A stretch of 64,000 nucleotides of DNA from DASRDR01 sp035550795 (GCA_035550795.1 DASZOL010000049.1:3720-67719), one strand, 5' to 3'; shown: positions 51,426 through 61,136, numbered from the stretch's first letter. The notes: generated by a model not told the origin, from the letters alone. Numbers and translations: made by a program.

Positions 51426-51455
51426 ATTATTGACGTCGACCCTGAGGGGTGTCAA
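51426..51455 (-). promoter_or_regulatory. Promoter of the UbiA-type gene
   Basis: On the minus strand TTGACA (51450-51455), an 18-base spacer and AATAAT (51426-51431). The same spacer length is seen at recA. The 103-base distance to the GTG leaves room for the short upstream ORF. Confidence 0.6.
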
Positions 51456-51488
51456 GGGCACGGCCGGCCCGCGAGCGGGCCTCGCCGC

Positions 51489-53252
51489 TCACTCGAGCCG
51501 CACGGACGCCCGCACGACCAGCACGCCGTGCGCGGCGCAGGTGGTCTCGAGCCGATGCAGCCGCTCGCTGGAAATCTTGTCCGAGGCGATCACGACCTCC
51601 GCGACGGGGTGCGCCCGGAACAGCGCGTCGAGCTGGTCGAGAGGTCCGAGCACCGGCACCCCGTGGATCCGTGTGCCCGCCTTCGTCCGGTCGTCGTCGA
51701 TGAAGCCGACGGCCTCGCGCGCCAGCGTGGGGTTGTTGCGCAGCTCGCGGAGCGCGAGCTCCCCGCCGTCACCCGCCCCGTAGACGAGGACCAGCTTGGC
51801 CCCGGCCTGCGGCGCCCGGAGGGCCTCGCCCAGCAGCCGGAACGACGCACGGCTGGCGCCGACGAGCGCCAGGAGCAGGAGCCAGTCGAGCACGAACACG
51901 GCGCGCGACAGTCCGATGAACCGGGTCGTGAACAGGAGGTAGAGGACGCTCGCGATCGTGCCCAGGGTGATTCCGCGTCCGAGCCGCAGCATGTCGGCCG
52001 GGCCCGTGTACCGCCAGATCCCCTGGTAGGCTCCCGACAGCGCGAGCCCGGAGAGCTGGAACACCAGCACCGGCGCGAGCGTGCGATTCAGCATCGCCCG
52101 GTTGGCCGCGAACGCCTCCTCGAAGCGCAGGACGTACGCCGCGGAGTACGCCACCACGATGAGGACCGTATCGAGGACGACGGAGGCCACCTGCCGCTTG
52201 TACGGAAAGTCCTGCACGAGCCGGATGACGGCCCGGCCCGGACCCGGGGGCGCGGCCGGCACCACCTCGACGCGGCTCAGGTAGATCCCGAGCAGCGCGA
52301 GGCCGACCAGGAGCAGCGGGAGGAGCACGGCGGCCGTTCCGAGCGCGGCCCGGTAGGTGAGGAGCGCGACCCCTCCGCTGAGGATCGACAGCCCGAACAG
52401 GATGACCAGCGCCCGCCCCTCGCTGCCGCCGAGCGCCACGAGCCGGTGCGACGTGTGGTCCCGTCCTCCCCGTGAGACCGGCTGTCCCTTGAGAAGCCGC
52501 GTGATGGTCACGAAGGTGGTGTCGAAGATGGGAATCAGCACCAGCAGCACCGGCACGGCCAGGACGGCGGTGATCCCGCGCGAGTAGTAGGAGGCCGGAA
52601 CGACGAGGCAGAGTCCGCTCAGGAAGAAACCCAGGAACAGGCTCCCCGCGTCCCCCATGAAGATCCGCGCCGGCGGCGCGTTTCGCACGAGGAAGCCGGC
52701 GACCGCGCCCACGAACCCCGCCGTCATGGTCGCGGCGGCGATGTCGCCGTCGAGGAGGAAGAGGGCCAGCCGGAAGCCGCCCGCGATGATCGCCATGCCG
52801 GCGGCCAGGCCGTCCATGTTGTCGAGCAGGTTGAACGCGTTCGTCACGCCGACCACCCAGAGGAGGGTCAGCAGCACGTCCAGGACGGGCACCCCGGTGA
52901 GCCGGAGCACGAAGTTGAGCTCCACGAGCAGCGCCGCGAGAGCGATCTGGGCCACCAGCTTCACGGGCGGACGCAGGGGCCGAAGGTCGTCGACGAGGCC
53001 GACGACCCCCATCGCCAGCGCGACGAGGGTCAGCGCCACCAGGCGCTGCCGGAGCCCGCCGACCCACGCCAGGGCCGGCAGGACCCCCAGCATGATCGCC
53101 ACCCCGCCCAGCAGCGCCACGGGCCGCCGGTGCCAGCGGTCGGTCCGGGGCTCGACCACCAGCCCCGCGCGGCGCGCCAGCCGCTCGCAGACGAGCGTGG
53201 CCACGAGGGCCACGACCATCGAGACGGCGAACGCGACCCCGGTGGCGCCCAC
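51489..53252 (-). CDS. WecA/MraY-like phospho-sugar transferase fused to a FlaA1-type membrane and Rossmann module
   Basis: A 587-residue fusion. Residues 1 to about 330 form a polyprenyl-phosphate sugar-1-phosphate transferase: VGLVDDLRP (85-93), NAFNLLDNMDGLAAG (138-152), FMGDAGSLFLGF (198-209) and RDHTSHRL of the cytosolic loop. Residues about 375-590 have four helices plus a Rossmann domain (VLVYGAGDGGELALREL near 487; AVGFIDDD), as in the N-terminal half of FlaA1/CapD dehydratases, but the SDR catalytic half is missing. It likely starts an undecaprenyl-linked glycan. GTG 53252 lies seven bases after the asparagine synthase stop; a longer frame to 53402 overlaps that gene. Confidence 0.88.
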   Translation of the reverse strand: MGATGVAFAVSMVVALVATLVCERLARRAGLVVEPRTDRWHRRPVALLGGVAIMLGVLPALAWVGGLRQRLVALTLVALAMGVVGLVDDLRPLRPPVKLVAQIALAALLVELNFVLRLTGVPVLDVLLTLLWVVGVTNAFNLLDNMDGLAAGMAIIAGGFRLALFLLDGDIAAATMTAGFVGAVAGFLVRNAPPARIFMGDAGSLFLGFFLSGLCLVVPASYYSRGITAVLAVPVLLVLIPIFDTTFVTITRLLKGQPVSRGGRDHTSHRLVALGGSEGRALVILFGLSILSGGVALLTYRAALGTAAVLLPLLLVGLALLGIYLSRVEVVPAAPPGPGRAVIRLVQDFPYKRQVASVVLDTVLIVVAYSAAYVLRFEEAFAANRAMLNRTLAPVLVFQLSGLALSGAYQGIWRYTGPADMLRLGRGITLGTIASVLYLLFTTRFIGLSRAVFVLDWLLLLALVGASRASFRLLGEALRAPQAGAKLVLVYGAGDGGELALRELRNNPTLAREAVGFIDDDRTKAGTRIHGVPVLGPLDQLDALFRAHPVAEVVIASDKISSERLHRLETTCAAHGVLVVRASVRLE

Positions 53253-53259
53253 CGGACCC

Positions 53260-55203
53260 TCAGGGCGCCATGGCCGCCGCCCCGCGGACGGCGGCGGCCG
53301 CGGGCGGAGGACCGGAATCGGGCCGACCGTCGACAAACGTCCGGTGCCAGAGCTCGAGCAGGAGCAGGTTCCAGAGCTGGTAGTGCCAGCCGCGAACGCC
53401 ACGGCCGTGCTCGTCGAGCAGCCGGCGCACGACGGGCTCGCGGAAGTAGCCGCGCTGAAGCGTCCGGGCGTCGAGCAGGACGTCGTGCACCATCCCGCGG
53501 AGCTCCCCGCGGAACCAGCGGTCGAGTGGAACGCCGAAGCCTCGCTTGGGCCGGCCGATCACCGGCACCGGCAAGAGACCTCGCACCGCCTGCTTCAGGA
53601 GGTACTTCGTCGTGTGCCCGCGCAGCTTGAGGTCCGACGGCAGCCTGGCGCAGAACTCCATGAGCTCGTGGTCGAGAAAGGGGGAGCGCCCCTCGAGCCC
53701 GTGCGCCATCGTCGCGATGTCGACCTTCACGAGCAGATCGTCGGGCAGGTACGTCTCGACGTCGACCGCCAGCGCCGTGTCGATGAGGTCCGGCCCCTCC
53801 GCCCGGCGGAACGCCTCTTCCAGGTGATCGAGGGAGTCGCGATCCCCGGCGGCGCGCCGGAACTCCGCGGTGGTGAGCTCCTGCTTCAGGGCCGGGTCGA
53901 AGTGGCTCACCCAGCGCGCGTAGCGGCGCGGAGGCGACTCGCCGAGCGCCTCCACGAATCGGCGCGCCTGGATCCCGATGCCGCGCCCCGACGAAGGCAC
54001 GGCGCCGAGCAGGGCCGCGAGCGGCCGGCGGAAGGGGCGGGCCAGCGCCGCGTAGCGCGCCGCCAGCCGGCTGGCCAGGTAGCGCCGGTAGCCGGCGAGG
54101 CTCTCATCGCCCCCGTCGCCGTTCAGCGCGACGGTCACGTGCCGGCGCGCGAACTCGGCCAGGTAGAAGGTCGGAACCGCGGACGAGTCGGCGTAGGGCT
54201 CATTGTAGTGCCACACCAGCCGGGGGAGGACGTCGACCGCCTCCGGCCGGACGACGAGCTCGTGGTGGTCGGTACCGTAGCGGCGCGCCACCAGCCGCGC
54301 GTAGGGCAGCTCGTCGTACTCCGCCTCCTCGAAGCCGATCGAGAAGGTCCGGACGGGCGCTGCGCCCGCCTCGGCCATGAGCGCCACGACCGCGCTCGAG
54401 TCGATCCCACCGCTGAGGAATGCGCCGAGCGGCACGTCGGCCACCAGCCGGCATCGCACGGCGTCCCGGAGGCGCGCCAGGAGCTCCCGCGCCGCGTCCG
54501 CCTCCGGCAGCCGGCGCTTGGGCTCGTAGCGGAGGTGCCAGTAGCGCTCGATGCGGACCTGGCCGTCCTCCACGACCAGGTGGTGGGCCGGCGGGACGCG
54601 GCGGACGCCCGCGAACGCCGACCCCGGGGCCGGCACGTAGTGGTACGTGAGGTAGTCCGAGAGCGCCGCCATGTCCGGCCGCGCCTCGAAGGACGGCTCG
54701 GCCAGGAAGGCCTTCGGCTCCGAGGCGAACGCGATCCCGTCCGCGTCGACCCGGTAGTAGAGCGGTTTCTTGCCGAGCCGGTCCCTCGCGAGGAGCAGGC
54801 GCCGCCGGCCGCCGTCCCAGAGCGCGAGGGCGAACATCCCTCGAAGCCGCGACAGGCACTCGACGCCGTGGGCCGCGTACGCGGCCAGGATCACCTCGGT
54901 GTCCGATCGCGTGCGGAACCGGTGCCCGCGCGCCTCGAGCTCCCGCCGGAGCTCCTGGAAGTTGTAGATCTCCCCGTTGCAGACGACCTGGACGCGCGGG
55001 TCCTCGCCCGTCATCGGCTGCCGCGCGGCATCGCTCAGGTCGACGATGGCCAGCCGGCGGTGGGCCAGGCCGATCGCGTCGCCGTGCCAGAACTTCTCCC
55101 CGTCGGGGCCCCGGTGGGCGATGAGATCGCCCATCCGGCGCAGGACCGCGGGGTCCACCGGCGCGCCGGAGCGGAAGTTCAGACGACCCGCGATCCCGCA
55201 CAC
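53260..55203 (-). CDS. asnB: Asparagine synthase (glutamine-hydrolysing)
   Basis: A 647-residue AsnB. The N-terminal class II glutaminase has Cys2 (start GTG read as Met, then CGIAG), AHRGPDGEKFW and CNGEIYNFQELRRELEARGH. The synthase domain has the PP-loop LSGGIDSSAVVALM near 265 and GHTTKYLLKQAVRGL towards the end. It makes Asn or, in glycan loci, may amidate a sugar or uronic acid. Its place between fcl and the WecA fusion favours a role in surface-glycan synthesis, by context only. Confidence 0.94.
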   Translation of the reverse strand: MCGIAGRLNFRSGAPVDPAVLRRMGDLIAHRGPDGEKFWHGDAIGLAHRRLAIVDLSDAARQPMTGEDPRVQVVCNGEIYNFQELRRELEARGHRFRTRSDTEVILAAYAAHGVECLSRLRGMFALALWDGGRRRLLLARDRLGKKPLYYRVDADGIAFASEPKAFLAEPSFEARPDMAALSDYLTYHYVPAPGSAFAGVRRVPPAHHLVVEDGQVRIERYWHLRYEPKRRLPEADAARELLARLRDAVRCRLVADVPLGAFLSGGIDSSAVVALMAEAGAAPVRTFSIGFEEAEYDELPYARLVARRYGTDHHELVVRPEAVDVLPRLVWHYNEPYADSSAVPTFYLAEFARRHVTVALNGDGGDESLAGYRRYLASRLAARYAALARPFRRPLAALLGAVPSSGRGIGIQARRFVEALGESPPRRYARWVSHFDPALKQELTTAEFRRAAGDRDSLDHLEEAFRRAEGPDLIDTALAVDVETYLPDDLLVKVDIATMAHGLEGRSPFLDHELMEFCARLPSDLKLRGHTTKYLLKQAVRGLLPVPVIGRPKRGFGVPLDRWFRGELRGMVHDVLLDARTLQRGYFREPVVRRLLDEHGRGVRGWHYQLWNLLLLELWHRTFVDGRPDSGPPPAAAAVRGAAAMAP

Positions 55204-55234
55204 GCTCGCTTACTCCGGCGGCGGCCCGGGCCGG

Positions 55235-56182
55235 TCAGCGGCGCCCCGCCCGCTCGACGAGGTACCAGCGCACCGTGCGCTCCAGCCCGTCCGCGAAGCT
55301 CGTGCGCGCCCGGAAGCCGAATTCCCGCGCGGCCCGCGACGTGTCCAGGCACCGGCGCGGTTGACCATCCGGCTTCGAGCCGTCCCAGGCGACCCGTCCC
55401 TCGAAGCCCGTGAGCGTGACGATGCGCTCGACGAGCTCCCGGATCGAGATCTCGAAGCCGGCGCCGACGTTGACCGGCTCGGGGCGGTCATAGCGCTCCG
55501 TCGCGAGCACGATCGCCTGCGCCGCGTCCTCGACGTAGAGGAACTCCCGCGTGGCCTTCCCCGTCCCCCACACCACGATCTCGTCCCGGCCGGCCGCCCG
55601 CGCCTCCACGCACCGCCGGATCAGGGCGGGGATCACGTGGGACGTCGCCGGGTCGAAGTTGTCCCCCGGGCCGTAGAGGTTCACCGGCAGCAGGAAGACG
55701 GCGTTGAAGCCATACTGCTCCCGGTACGCCTGCGCCTGCACCAGCAGCATCTTCTTCGCCATCCCGTAGGGCGCGTTGGTCTCCTCGGGGTAGCCGTCCC
55801 AGAGGCGGTCCTCGCTGAAGGGCACCGGGGTGTGCTTCGGATAGCAGCAGACGGTACCGATGGCGACGAACTTCTCGACGCCGTGCCGGCGGCCGTAGTC
55901 CATGAGCAGCGCGCCCATCATCAGGTTGTCGTAGAAGAAGCGGCCCGGGCTCTCCCGGTTGGCGCCGATGCCCCCGACGCGGGCGGCAAGGTGGATCACG
56001 ATGTCCGGCCGCGCCGTCTCGTAGAGGCGCCGCACGGCAGCTTCCTGGACGAGATCCGAGTCGCGGCTTCGGGGCGTCGTGATCGCGCGGCATCCCAGAT
56101 CCTGCAGCCGTCGGACCACCCAGGAGCCGAGGAATCCCGCTCCGCCGGTCACCAGCACCCGCTTCCGGGCAAGGTCCTGCAT
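55235..56182 (-). CDS. fcl: GDP-L-fucose synthase
   Basis: A 315-residue SDR epimerase/reductase that makes GDP-L-fucose from GDP-4-keto-6-deoxymannose. NADP site GGAGFLG is at 13-19 and the catalytic Tyr139/Lys143 pair in YGMAK. AARVGGIGANRESPGRFFYD and PVNLYGPGDNFDPATSHVIP are diagnostic of the family. The segment usually reading GSSCIYP is GTVCCYP here. ATG 56182 was chosen over an in-frame TTG at 56230. No GDP-mannose dehydratase gene (gmd) is in the window. Confidence 0.93.
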   Translation of the reverse strand: MQDLARKRVLVTGGAGFLGSWVVRRLQDLGCRAITTPRSRDSDLVQEAAVRRLYETARPDIVIHLAARVGGIGANRESPGRFFYDNLMMGALLMDYGRRHGVEKFVAIGTVCCYPKHTPVPFSEDRLWDGYPEETNAPYGMAKKMLLVQAQAYREQYGFNAVFLLPVNLYGPGDNFDPATSHVIPALIRRCVEARAAGRDEIVVWGTGKATREFLYVEDAAQAIVLATERYDRPEPVNVGAGFEISIRELVERIVTLTGFEGRVAWDGSKPDGQPRRCLDTSRAAREFGFRARTSFADGLERTVRWYLVERAGRR

Positions 56183-56226
56183 GACGGGGCTATCTTCGCA
56201 CGGCGATGCGACGAATCGGGAGCCGG

Positions 56227-58851
56227 TCAACCGGCCAGGGCCTGGACGGCCCGCCAGCGCTGGCGGAGGACCGCAGGGAGATCCGGCTCGATCGAGACGG
56301 TGTCGACCGCGAAGCTCCCGTGCCCCGTCGCCTCGACCTGGAGGGCCACCGGCGTCGGCGGCCCGTCGTGGACGAAGGGCACCACGACGTCCACGCGGCG
56401 ACGCCCGTCACCCAGCTCGCCGGGCGTGACCGGCCGTGTCGCCAGCAACCGGCGCTCGGCGAAGACGCGGAGCACCGCCGACTCGCGGCGCCCGTCGCCG
56501 GCACCCCCGCGGAGCGCGAACCGCGCGCGGTACGCGCCCGGGGCGAGGTAGAGGAGGGGCCGTGGCCCGCGCGGCCCGTTCAGGATCAGGCCCGGCCGGT
56601 CGACCCCGCGCTCGAAGACCGCCACGGTCCGGCCGGGCGTCGCCGGGTCGCCCCCCAGCCGTCCCTGCGCGAGGATCGCCTCGGGACGCACCTCCCGGGT
56701 GAGGGCAGGGGTAAGAAGCGCGGCGTCGAGGCCCGTCGCCCGTGCGAAGGCGGGACCCCAGGCGTCTGGGCGCTCGGCGTCCTGCGCGAGCTGACGGACG
56801 ACGGCGGTGTAGCCGGACGCCTCGGTCTCGAGCCGCATCGCGACGCGCCGCGCGTCCCCCGGCCGCCCCAGCTGCCGGTACGCCGTCCCGAGCAGGACGA
56901 GGACCTCAGCATCGACCGGGAGCGGCGCCGCGGCGCGCTCCAGGTACGGGACCGCCTCCTCCCAGCGCCCCCACGCCGCGTACGCCTCGCCGATCTCCCG
57001 GGCGCCGGCGCGGATCTGGACGAGCGCGCTCCGCCCCTCAGGCAGGAGCCCCACGGTGACCCGGTAGAGCGCCGGACGAACGGGCCACCACCAGCGGGGG
57101 CGGAAGCGGAACGCGCGCCACTCCCCCGGCTCGAGCCGACGCCACCGCCTGGACCACCCGACCGTGACGCGAATTCGGCTCGGCTCAGGGCCGTTGGCGA
57201 CGAGCACCAGGACCTCGTCGACAGTCGTCCGGGCCGCGAGCGTCACGTCGTGGCGCTGCGCCCCGCTCAGAAGCAGCGTGCGGTCGTCGCGATCGTAGGG
57301 TCCGGCGTCGAGGAACGACACGCCGCCGTTCCACGTATGGTCGTACGGGCGCGGCAGGAACAGCGCGGGCGCATCGGGCACGCGGGGCGGTCGCGACGCG
57401 TACACGGCGATGTCCGGATGGGCGAAGCCCCGCGGGGCGAGGCTGAACGTCCGCATGAGGGAGACCTCCTTCGGGAGGGCCCGGAAGAAGGCCCCGAGCG
57501 CCGCGGGAAACGGCCTCCAGGGGTCGAGGTAACGCACGTGCTCGAGGGAGCTCGTGACGAGGACGTCCGCATCCGCGACCGCCTCGCCGACCGGCCGCCG
57601 TGGCTGGAGAAAGCTGGCGTGCGGCCACTCGTTCAGTCCGAGCGGAAAGTACCCCTCGATCGCCACCCGCGTGGACCGCGGGACGTGGGCGTCGAACCAG
57701 CGCCCGGCCAGCGCGCGCGTGTCGGGCAGGCTGAGAAGGACGCCCTGCCAGGCCGAGCGCCCGAGGTCGGCCCCCAGGAGGCCCAGCGCCACCAGGAGGA
57801 CGGCGAGCCGCGCGCGGGGCTGCCGCGCCAGACCCACGAGGAGCCGCGCCAGCAGTACCGCGGCGGGGGGAATCAGGTAGACGAGAAAGCGCTCGTCCAG
57901 CCACGGCACGACGGCCGCGACCAGGAACGCCGGCCCGAGGAACGCCGCCAGGACCAGATCCGCGGACCTTCGCTTCCAGAGCGCCGCGCCCACTCCGAGC
58001 CCGAAGGCGACGAGGGCGGGCCATCCCAGCCAGTCGGCCAGGAGGGCCACGGCGCGCGGCACGCCGATCCCGATCCACCGGCCGTGCCTCATGACGAACC
58101 GGTAGGCGAACGTCGCCCTCTCCTGTGCCGCCGCCCAGGGCGACACCGAATGGCCGGTCAGGAACAGGCTCACGCCCACCAGCGCCACCACGAGAAGACC
58201 CAGCGTCGCGAGCGCCACCCAAACCGTCCGCCGCCGGTGCCAGGCCAGCCCCAGCGCGACAAGCAGCGGCGCGGCGATCGCCAGCCCGGCCTGCTTCAGC
58301 GCGATCGTGAGGCCCGCGCCGAGGGCGGCGCCGGCGTAGACGAGCGGGGTCGGTCGCGTGGCCAGGCGCACGCACGCCGCCAGGGTGAGCGTGAGGGCGA
58401 GCACCATGGGAACGTCGCGGTAGGGGTAGTGCGAGTGGAAGGTGTGCAGCGGCGAGACGGCCAGGAAGGCCGCCCCCAGCAGCCCCACCCGGCGGCCGTA
58501 CGCCGACGCGCCCAGGGCGTAGACGGCCAGGACGGTCAGCGTGCCCAGCATGGCCGTGAGCACCGCAAACATGCTTCCGATCAGCGCGAACGTCCATTGC
58601 GGGGGGTACCCGAGCATCCGCGCCGTGACGTCCGCCGCTTCCACCGCGAGCCAGGTCAGCGTTCCGTAGGCGGCCCCGAAGCGGGCGCCCCTGATCGGAC
58701 CTCCGAGGAAGAGGTGCCACGCGCTGTTGACCCCGAGGTGCGCATCGGCGTGATAGATGAGGTTGTCCGCGAGGCCGTGCAGGATGCCCCAGAAGCGGAG
58801 CACCGCGCCCAGGAGCACGATCAGGGCGAGGGAGACGCGATGGGACGGCAT
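56227..58851 (-). CDS. Large GT-C glycosyltransferase (PMT/ArnT-like) with C-terminal soluble domains
   Basis: An 874-residue membrane glycosyltransferase of the GT-C fold. The first loop has NLIYHADAHLGVNSAWHL (acidic residues near 29-36), with about eleven helices to residue 350. A periplasmic region with PYDHTWNGGVSFLDAGPYDR follows. Then a beta domain, a TPR-like pair (YAAWGRWEEAVPYLERAAAP, VLLGTAYRQLGRPGDARRVA) near 625-675, and a C-terminal beta domain (YLAPGAYRARFALRGG; VALQVEATGHGSFAVDTVSI) that looks carbohydrate-binding. Such enzymes use polyprenyl-linked sugars. ATG 58851 is clear. First gene of the surface-glycan operon; its stop lies 44 bases before fcl. Confidence 0.85.
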   Translation of the reverse strand: MPSHRVSLALIVLLGAVLRFWGILHGLADNLIYHADAHLGVNSAWHLFLGGPIRGARFGAAYGTLTWLAVEAADVTARMLGYPPQWTFALIGSMFAVLTAMLGTLTVLAVYALGASAYGRRVGLLGAAFLAVSPLHTFHSHYPYRDVPMVLALTLTLAACVRLATRPTPLVYAGAALGAGLTIALKQAGLAIAAPLLVALGLAWHRRRTVWVALATLGLLVVALVGVSLFLTGHSVSPWAAAQERATFAYRFVMRHGRWIGIGVPRAVALLADWLGWPALVAFGLGVGAALWKRRSADLVLAAFLGPAFLVAAVVPWLDERFLVYLIPPAAVLLARLLVGLARQPRARLAVLLVALGLLGADLGRSAWQGVLLSLPDTRALAGRWFDAHVPRSTRVAIEGYFPLGLNEWPHASFLQPRRPVGEAVADADVLVTSSLEHVRYLDPWRPFPAALGAFFRALPKEVSLMRTFSLAPRGFAHPDIAVYASRPPRVPDAPALFLPRPYDHTWNGGVSFLDAGPYDRDDRTLLLSGAQRHDVTLAARTTVDEVLVLVANGPEPSRIRVTVGWSRRWRRLEPGEWRAFRFRPRWWWPVRPALYRVTVGLLPEGRSALVQIRAGAREIGEAYAAWGRWEEAVPYLERAAAPLPVDAEVLVLLGTAYRQLGRPGDARRVAMRLETEASGYTAVVRQLAQDAERPDAWGPAFARATGLDAALLTPALTREVRPEAILAQGRLGGDPATPGRTVAVFERGVDRPGLILNGPRGPRPLLYLAPGAYRARFALRGGAGDGRRESAVLRVFAERRLLATRPVTPGELGDGRRRVDVVVPFVHDGPPTPVALQVEATGHGSFAVDTVSIEPDLPAVLRQRWRAVQALAG

Positions 58852-59098
58852 CAGCCGCTCATGGACGCTTCGGACCCCACCATGCGCGGCCTCCGGCGGG
58901 GGCGGCGACCGTGATCAGCCGCGACCAGCGACCCCGGACGCCGTCAGGCGGACGGCGTCGGCGCGGAGCCTTCCGCCTGGGGCGCTCCGAGCTCCTCGCG
59001 TCCCCGGGCGCACCACCGGCATCACCTCGGGACGGCCACCGGCGGCACCGGGGAAAATCCGCTCACCCCCGCCACGCCTGACCGGCCGCCGGCGCGAC

Positions 59099-61135
59099 TC
59101 ACAGGCGGATGTCGAGCCAGCCGAGGGGGGTCACGGCGGCCCGCTCACCCGGACGCAGCAGCGCCGTGGTGGTCGCCGCCTCGACGATCGCGGGGCCCGT
59201 CAGCGCCTGTCCCGGCGCCACGGCGTCGAGGTCGTACACCGGCACCTCGCGCCATCCCTCCAGGAAGACCCGCCGCCGGGTCCGCGGCGCCGCCGGCGAG
59301 CGCCCGGGCAGCGCGGGCTCCTCGGGCAGGGCCGGCAGCTCTCCCACGACGGCCAGGCGCGCGTTCACCAGGACGACTTCCTGGTCCGGAGCCGAGTACG
59401 TGTAGAGCTCCTCGTGCCGCTTGTGGAAGCGCCCGACGATCTCCGCCATCGCGTCCGGGGCGTCGAGATCGACGTCCCCGAGGGAGACGTTGACCTCGAA
59501 GATCTGCTCGCCGTAGCGCATGTCCACGGCGCGCTGGACCCGCACGGGGCCCGAGAAGGCCTCGGCCAGGCGGCGCCGTCCTTCGTCCTCCATCGTCGCG
59601 AACACCCGCCGAAGCTGGGCCGCGCTGATCCGGCGGGCGTCGCCGATGTGGGTCCGCACCGTCTCGTAGCGGAGGTCAGTGGCCAGCATGCCCCAGGCCG
59701 AGAGGACGGCCGCGACTCGCGGGACGACCACCCGCCCGATCTCGAGACGCCGGGCGACGTCGGTCACGTGCAGGGCGGCGGCCCCGCCGAACGCGAGGAG
59801 GGCGAACCGCCGGGGATCGACGCCCCGCCGCACCGAGACGACGCGGATCCCCTCCGCCATCACCGTGTTGATCACCCGGTGGATGCCCTCGGCCGCGACC
59901 ATGCGCTCCGTGCCGAGCCGCTCGGCGACCGCGTCCACGGCTCGCTGGGCCGCCGGCAGGTCAAGGCGCGCGCGGCCGCCCAGGAAGTTGCCCGGATCCA
60001 GGTAGCCGAGCACCAGGTTCGCGTCCGTCACGGTGGCGGCGACCCCGCCCTTGCCGTAGCAGGCCGGGCCGGGCTCGGCGCCCGCGCTCTCTGGCCCGAC
60101 CCGGAGCGTCCCGCCGGCGTCCACGCGGGCGATGGACCCGCCGCCCGCCCCGATCGACACGATGTCGAGGCTGGGGAGCGCGACTTTCTGACCGGCGACC
60201 GCGCGGTCCGGCGAGAGGTGGGCCTCGCCGTGCTCCACGAGCGAGATGTCGGTGCTGGTCCCGCCCATGTCGAAGGGGATGAGGTTGCCCTCGCCGAGCA
60301 GCCGCGCGCAGTAGCGGCTTCCCGCCACGCCTCCCGCGGGGCCCGACAGGACCGCCCCGGCCGCGAGGCGCACGGCGTCGGTCACCGGGGCGACTCCGCC
60401 GTGGGACTGGATGATGAGCACGGGGCCGCCGTAGCCGGCCTTCACGAGGCGCCCGGCCAGGCTCGAGAGGTAGCGCGAGAGTCCAGGACCCACGTACGCA
60501 TTGACGACGGTCGTGCAGACCCGCTCGTACTCCTTGATCTGGGGCAAGACCTCCGAGGAGAGCGACACGTAGGCGCCCGGCATCGCCCGCCGCAGCGCGC
60601 GCTCGGTCTCCCGCTCGTGCCGTCCGTCCCGGTACGCATGCAGATAGCAGACCGCCACCGCCTCGACCCCGGCGCGCCGGAGGTCGGCGATGGCCAGGGC
60701 GAGGGCGCGGCGCTCGAGCGGCGTCGCCACCCGGCCGTCGGCGCGAACGCGCTCGCGGACACCCACGCGCCGCCCCCGGGGCACGAGCGGCTCCGGCGGC
60801 GGCATGCGCAGGTTGTACCGGTCGTCCTTGAGTCCCTCACGCATCTCGATCACGTCGCGGTGCCCCGCGGTCGTGAGGAGCCCGACGCGCGCCCCCTTGC
60901 GCTCGATGAGCGCGTTGGTCGCCACGGTCGTTCCGTGCACGATTCGCTCCGTGTCGCGCAGAAGGGCCGCCCGATCCGTGCCGAGCGCCTCCGCCAGGAG
61001 ATCGAGCCCTTCCATCACGCCCAGGGACTGGTCCTGCGGGGTCGAGGCCGCCTTGGCGAGCGTCACGCGGCCGCGTTCGTCCACCGCCACCAGGTCCGTG
61101 AAGGTGCCCCCGACGTCGATCCCGATCCGGTACAC
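59099..61135 (-). CDS. hyuA: Hydantoinase/oxoprolinase subunit A (HyuA-like)
   Basis: A 678-residue ATP-dependent hydantoinase/5-oxoprolinase A subunit of the ASKHA fold. Phosphate-1 motif GIDVGGTFTD is at 5-14, HGTTVATNALIERKGARVGL follows, then FDMGGTSTDISLVEHGEA and SIGAGGGSIARVD. The substrate group includes 5-oxoproline, N-methylhydantoin, and acetone or acetophenone carboxylation. The start is GTG 61135, one base after the hyuB stop. It forms the enzyme together with HyuB. Confidence 0.94.
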   Translation of the reverse strand: MYRIGIDVGGTFTDLVAVDERGRVTLAKAASTPQDQSLGVMEGLDLLAEALGTDRAALLRDTERIVHGTTVATNALIERKGARVGLLTTAGHRDVIEMREGLKDDRYNLRMPPPEPLVPRGRRVGVRERVRADGRVATPLERRALALAIADLRRAGVEAVAVCYLHAYRDGRHERETERALRRAMPGAYVSLSSEVLPQIKEYERVCTTVVNAYVGPGLSRYLSSLAGRLVKAGYGGPVLIIQSHGGVAPVTDAVRLAAGAVLSGPAGGVAGSRYCARLLGEGNLIPFDMGGTSTDISLVEHGEAHLSPDRAVAGQKVALPSLDIVSIGAGGGSIARVDAGGTLRVGPESAGAEPGPACYGKGGVAATVTDANLVLGYLDPGNFLGGRARLDLPAAQRAVDAVAERLGTERMVAAEGIHRVINTVMAEGIRVVSVRRGVDPRRFALLAFGGAAALHVTDVARRLEIGRVVVPRVAAVLSAWGMLATDLRYETVRTHIGDARRISAAQLRRVFATMEDEGRRRLAEAFSGPVRVQRAVDMRYGEQIFEVNVSLGDVDLDAPDAMAEIVGRFHKRHEELYTYSAPDQEVVLVNARLAVVGELPALPEEPALPGRSPAAPRTRRRVFLEGWREVPVYDLDAVAPGQALTGPAIVEAATTTALLRPGERAAVTPLGWLDIRL

Positions 61136-61136
61136 C

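Noticed and set aside
56206..58914. 902-codon frame antisense to the GT-C gene
   Set aside because: Shadow; Arg/Pro/Glu-rich with no domain, while the opposite frame is a clear membrane enzyme.
58852..59098. Intergenic stretch between the GT-C gene and hyuA
   Set aside because: Searched for small ORFs, tRNA-like folds and promoters; nothing better than background was found.
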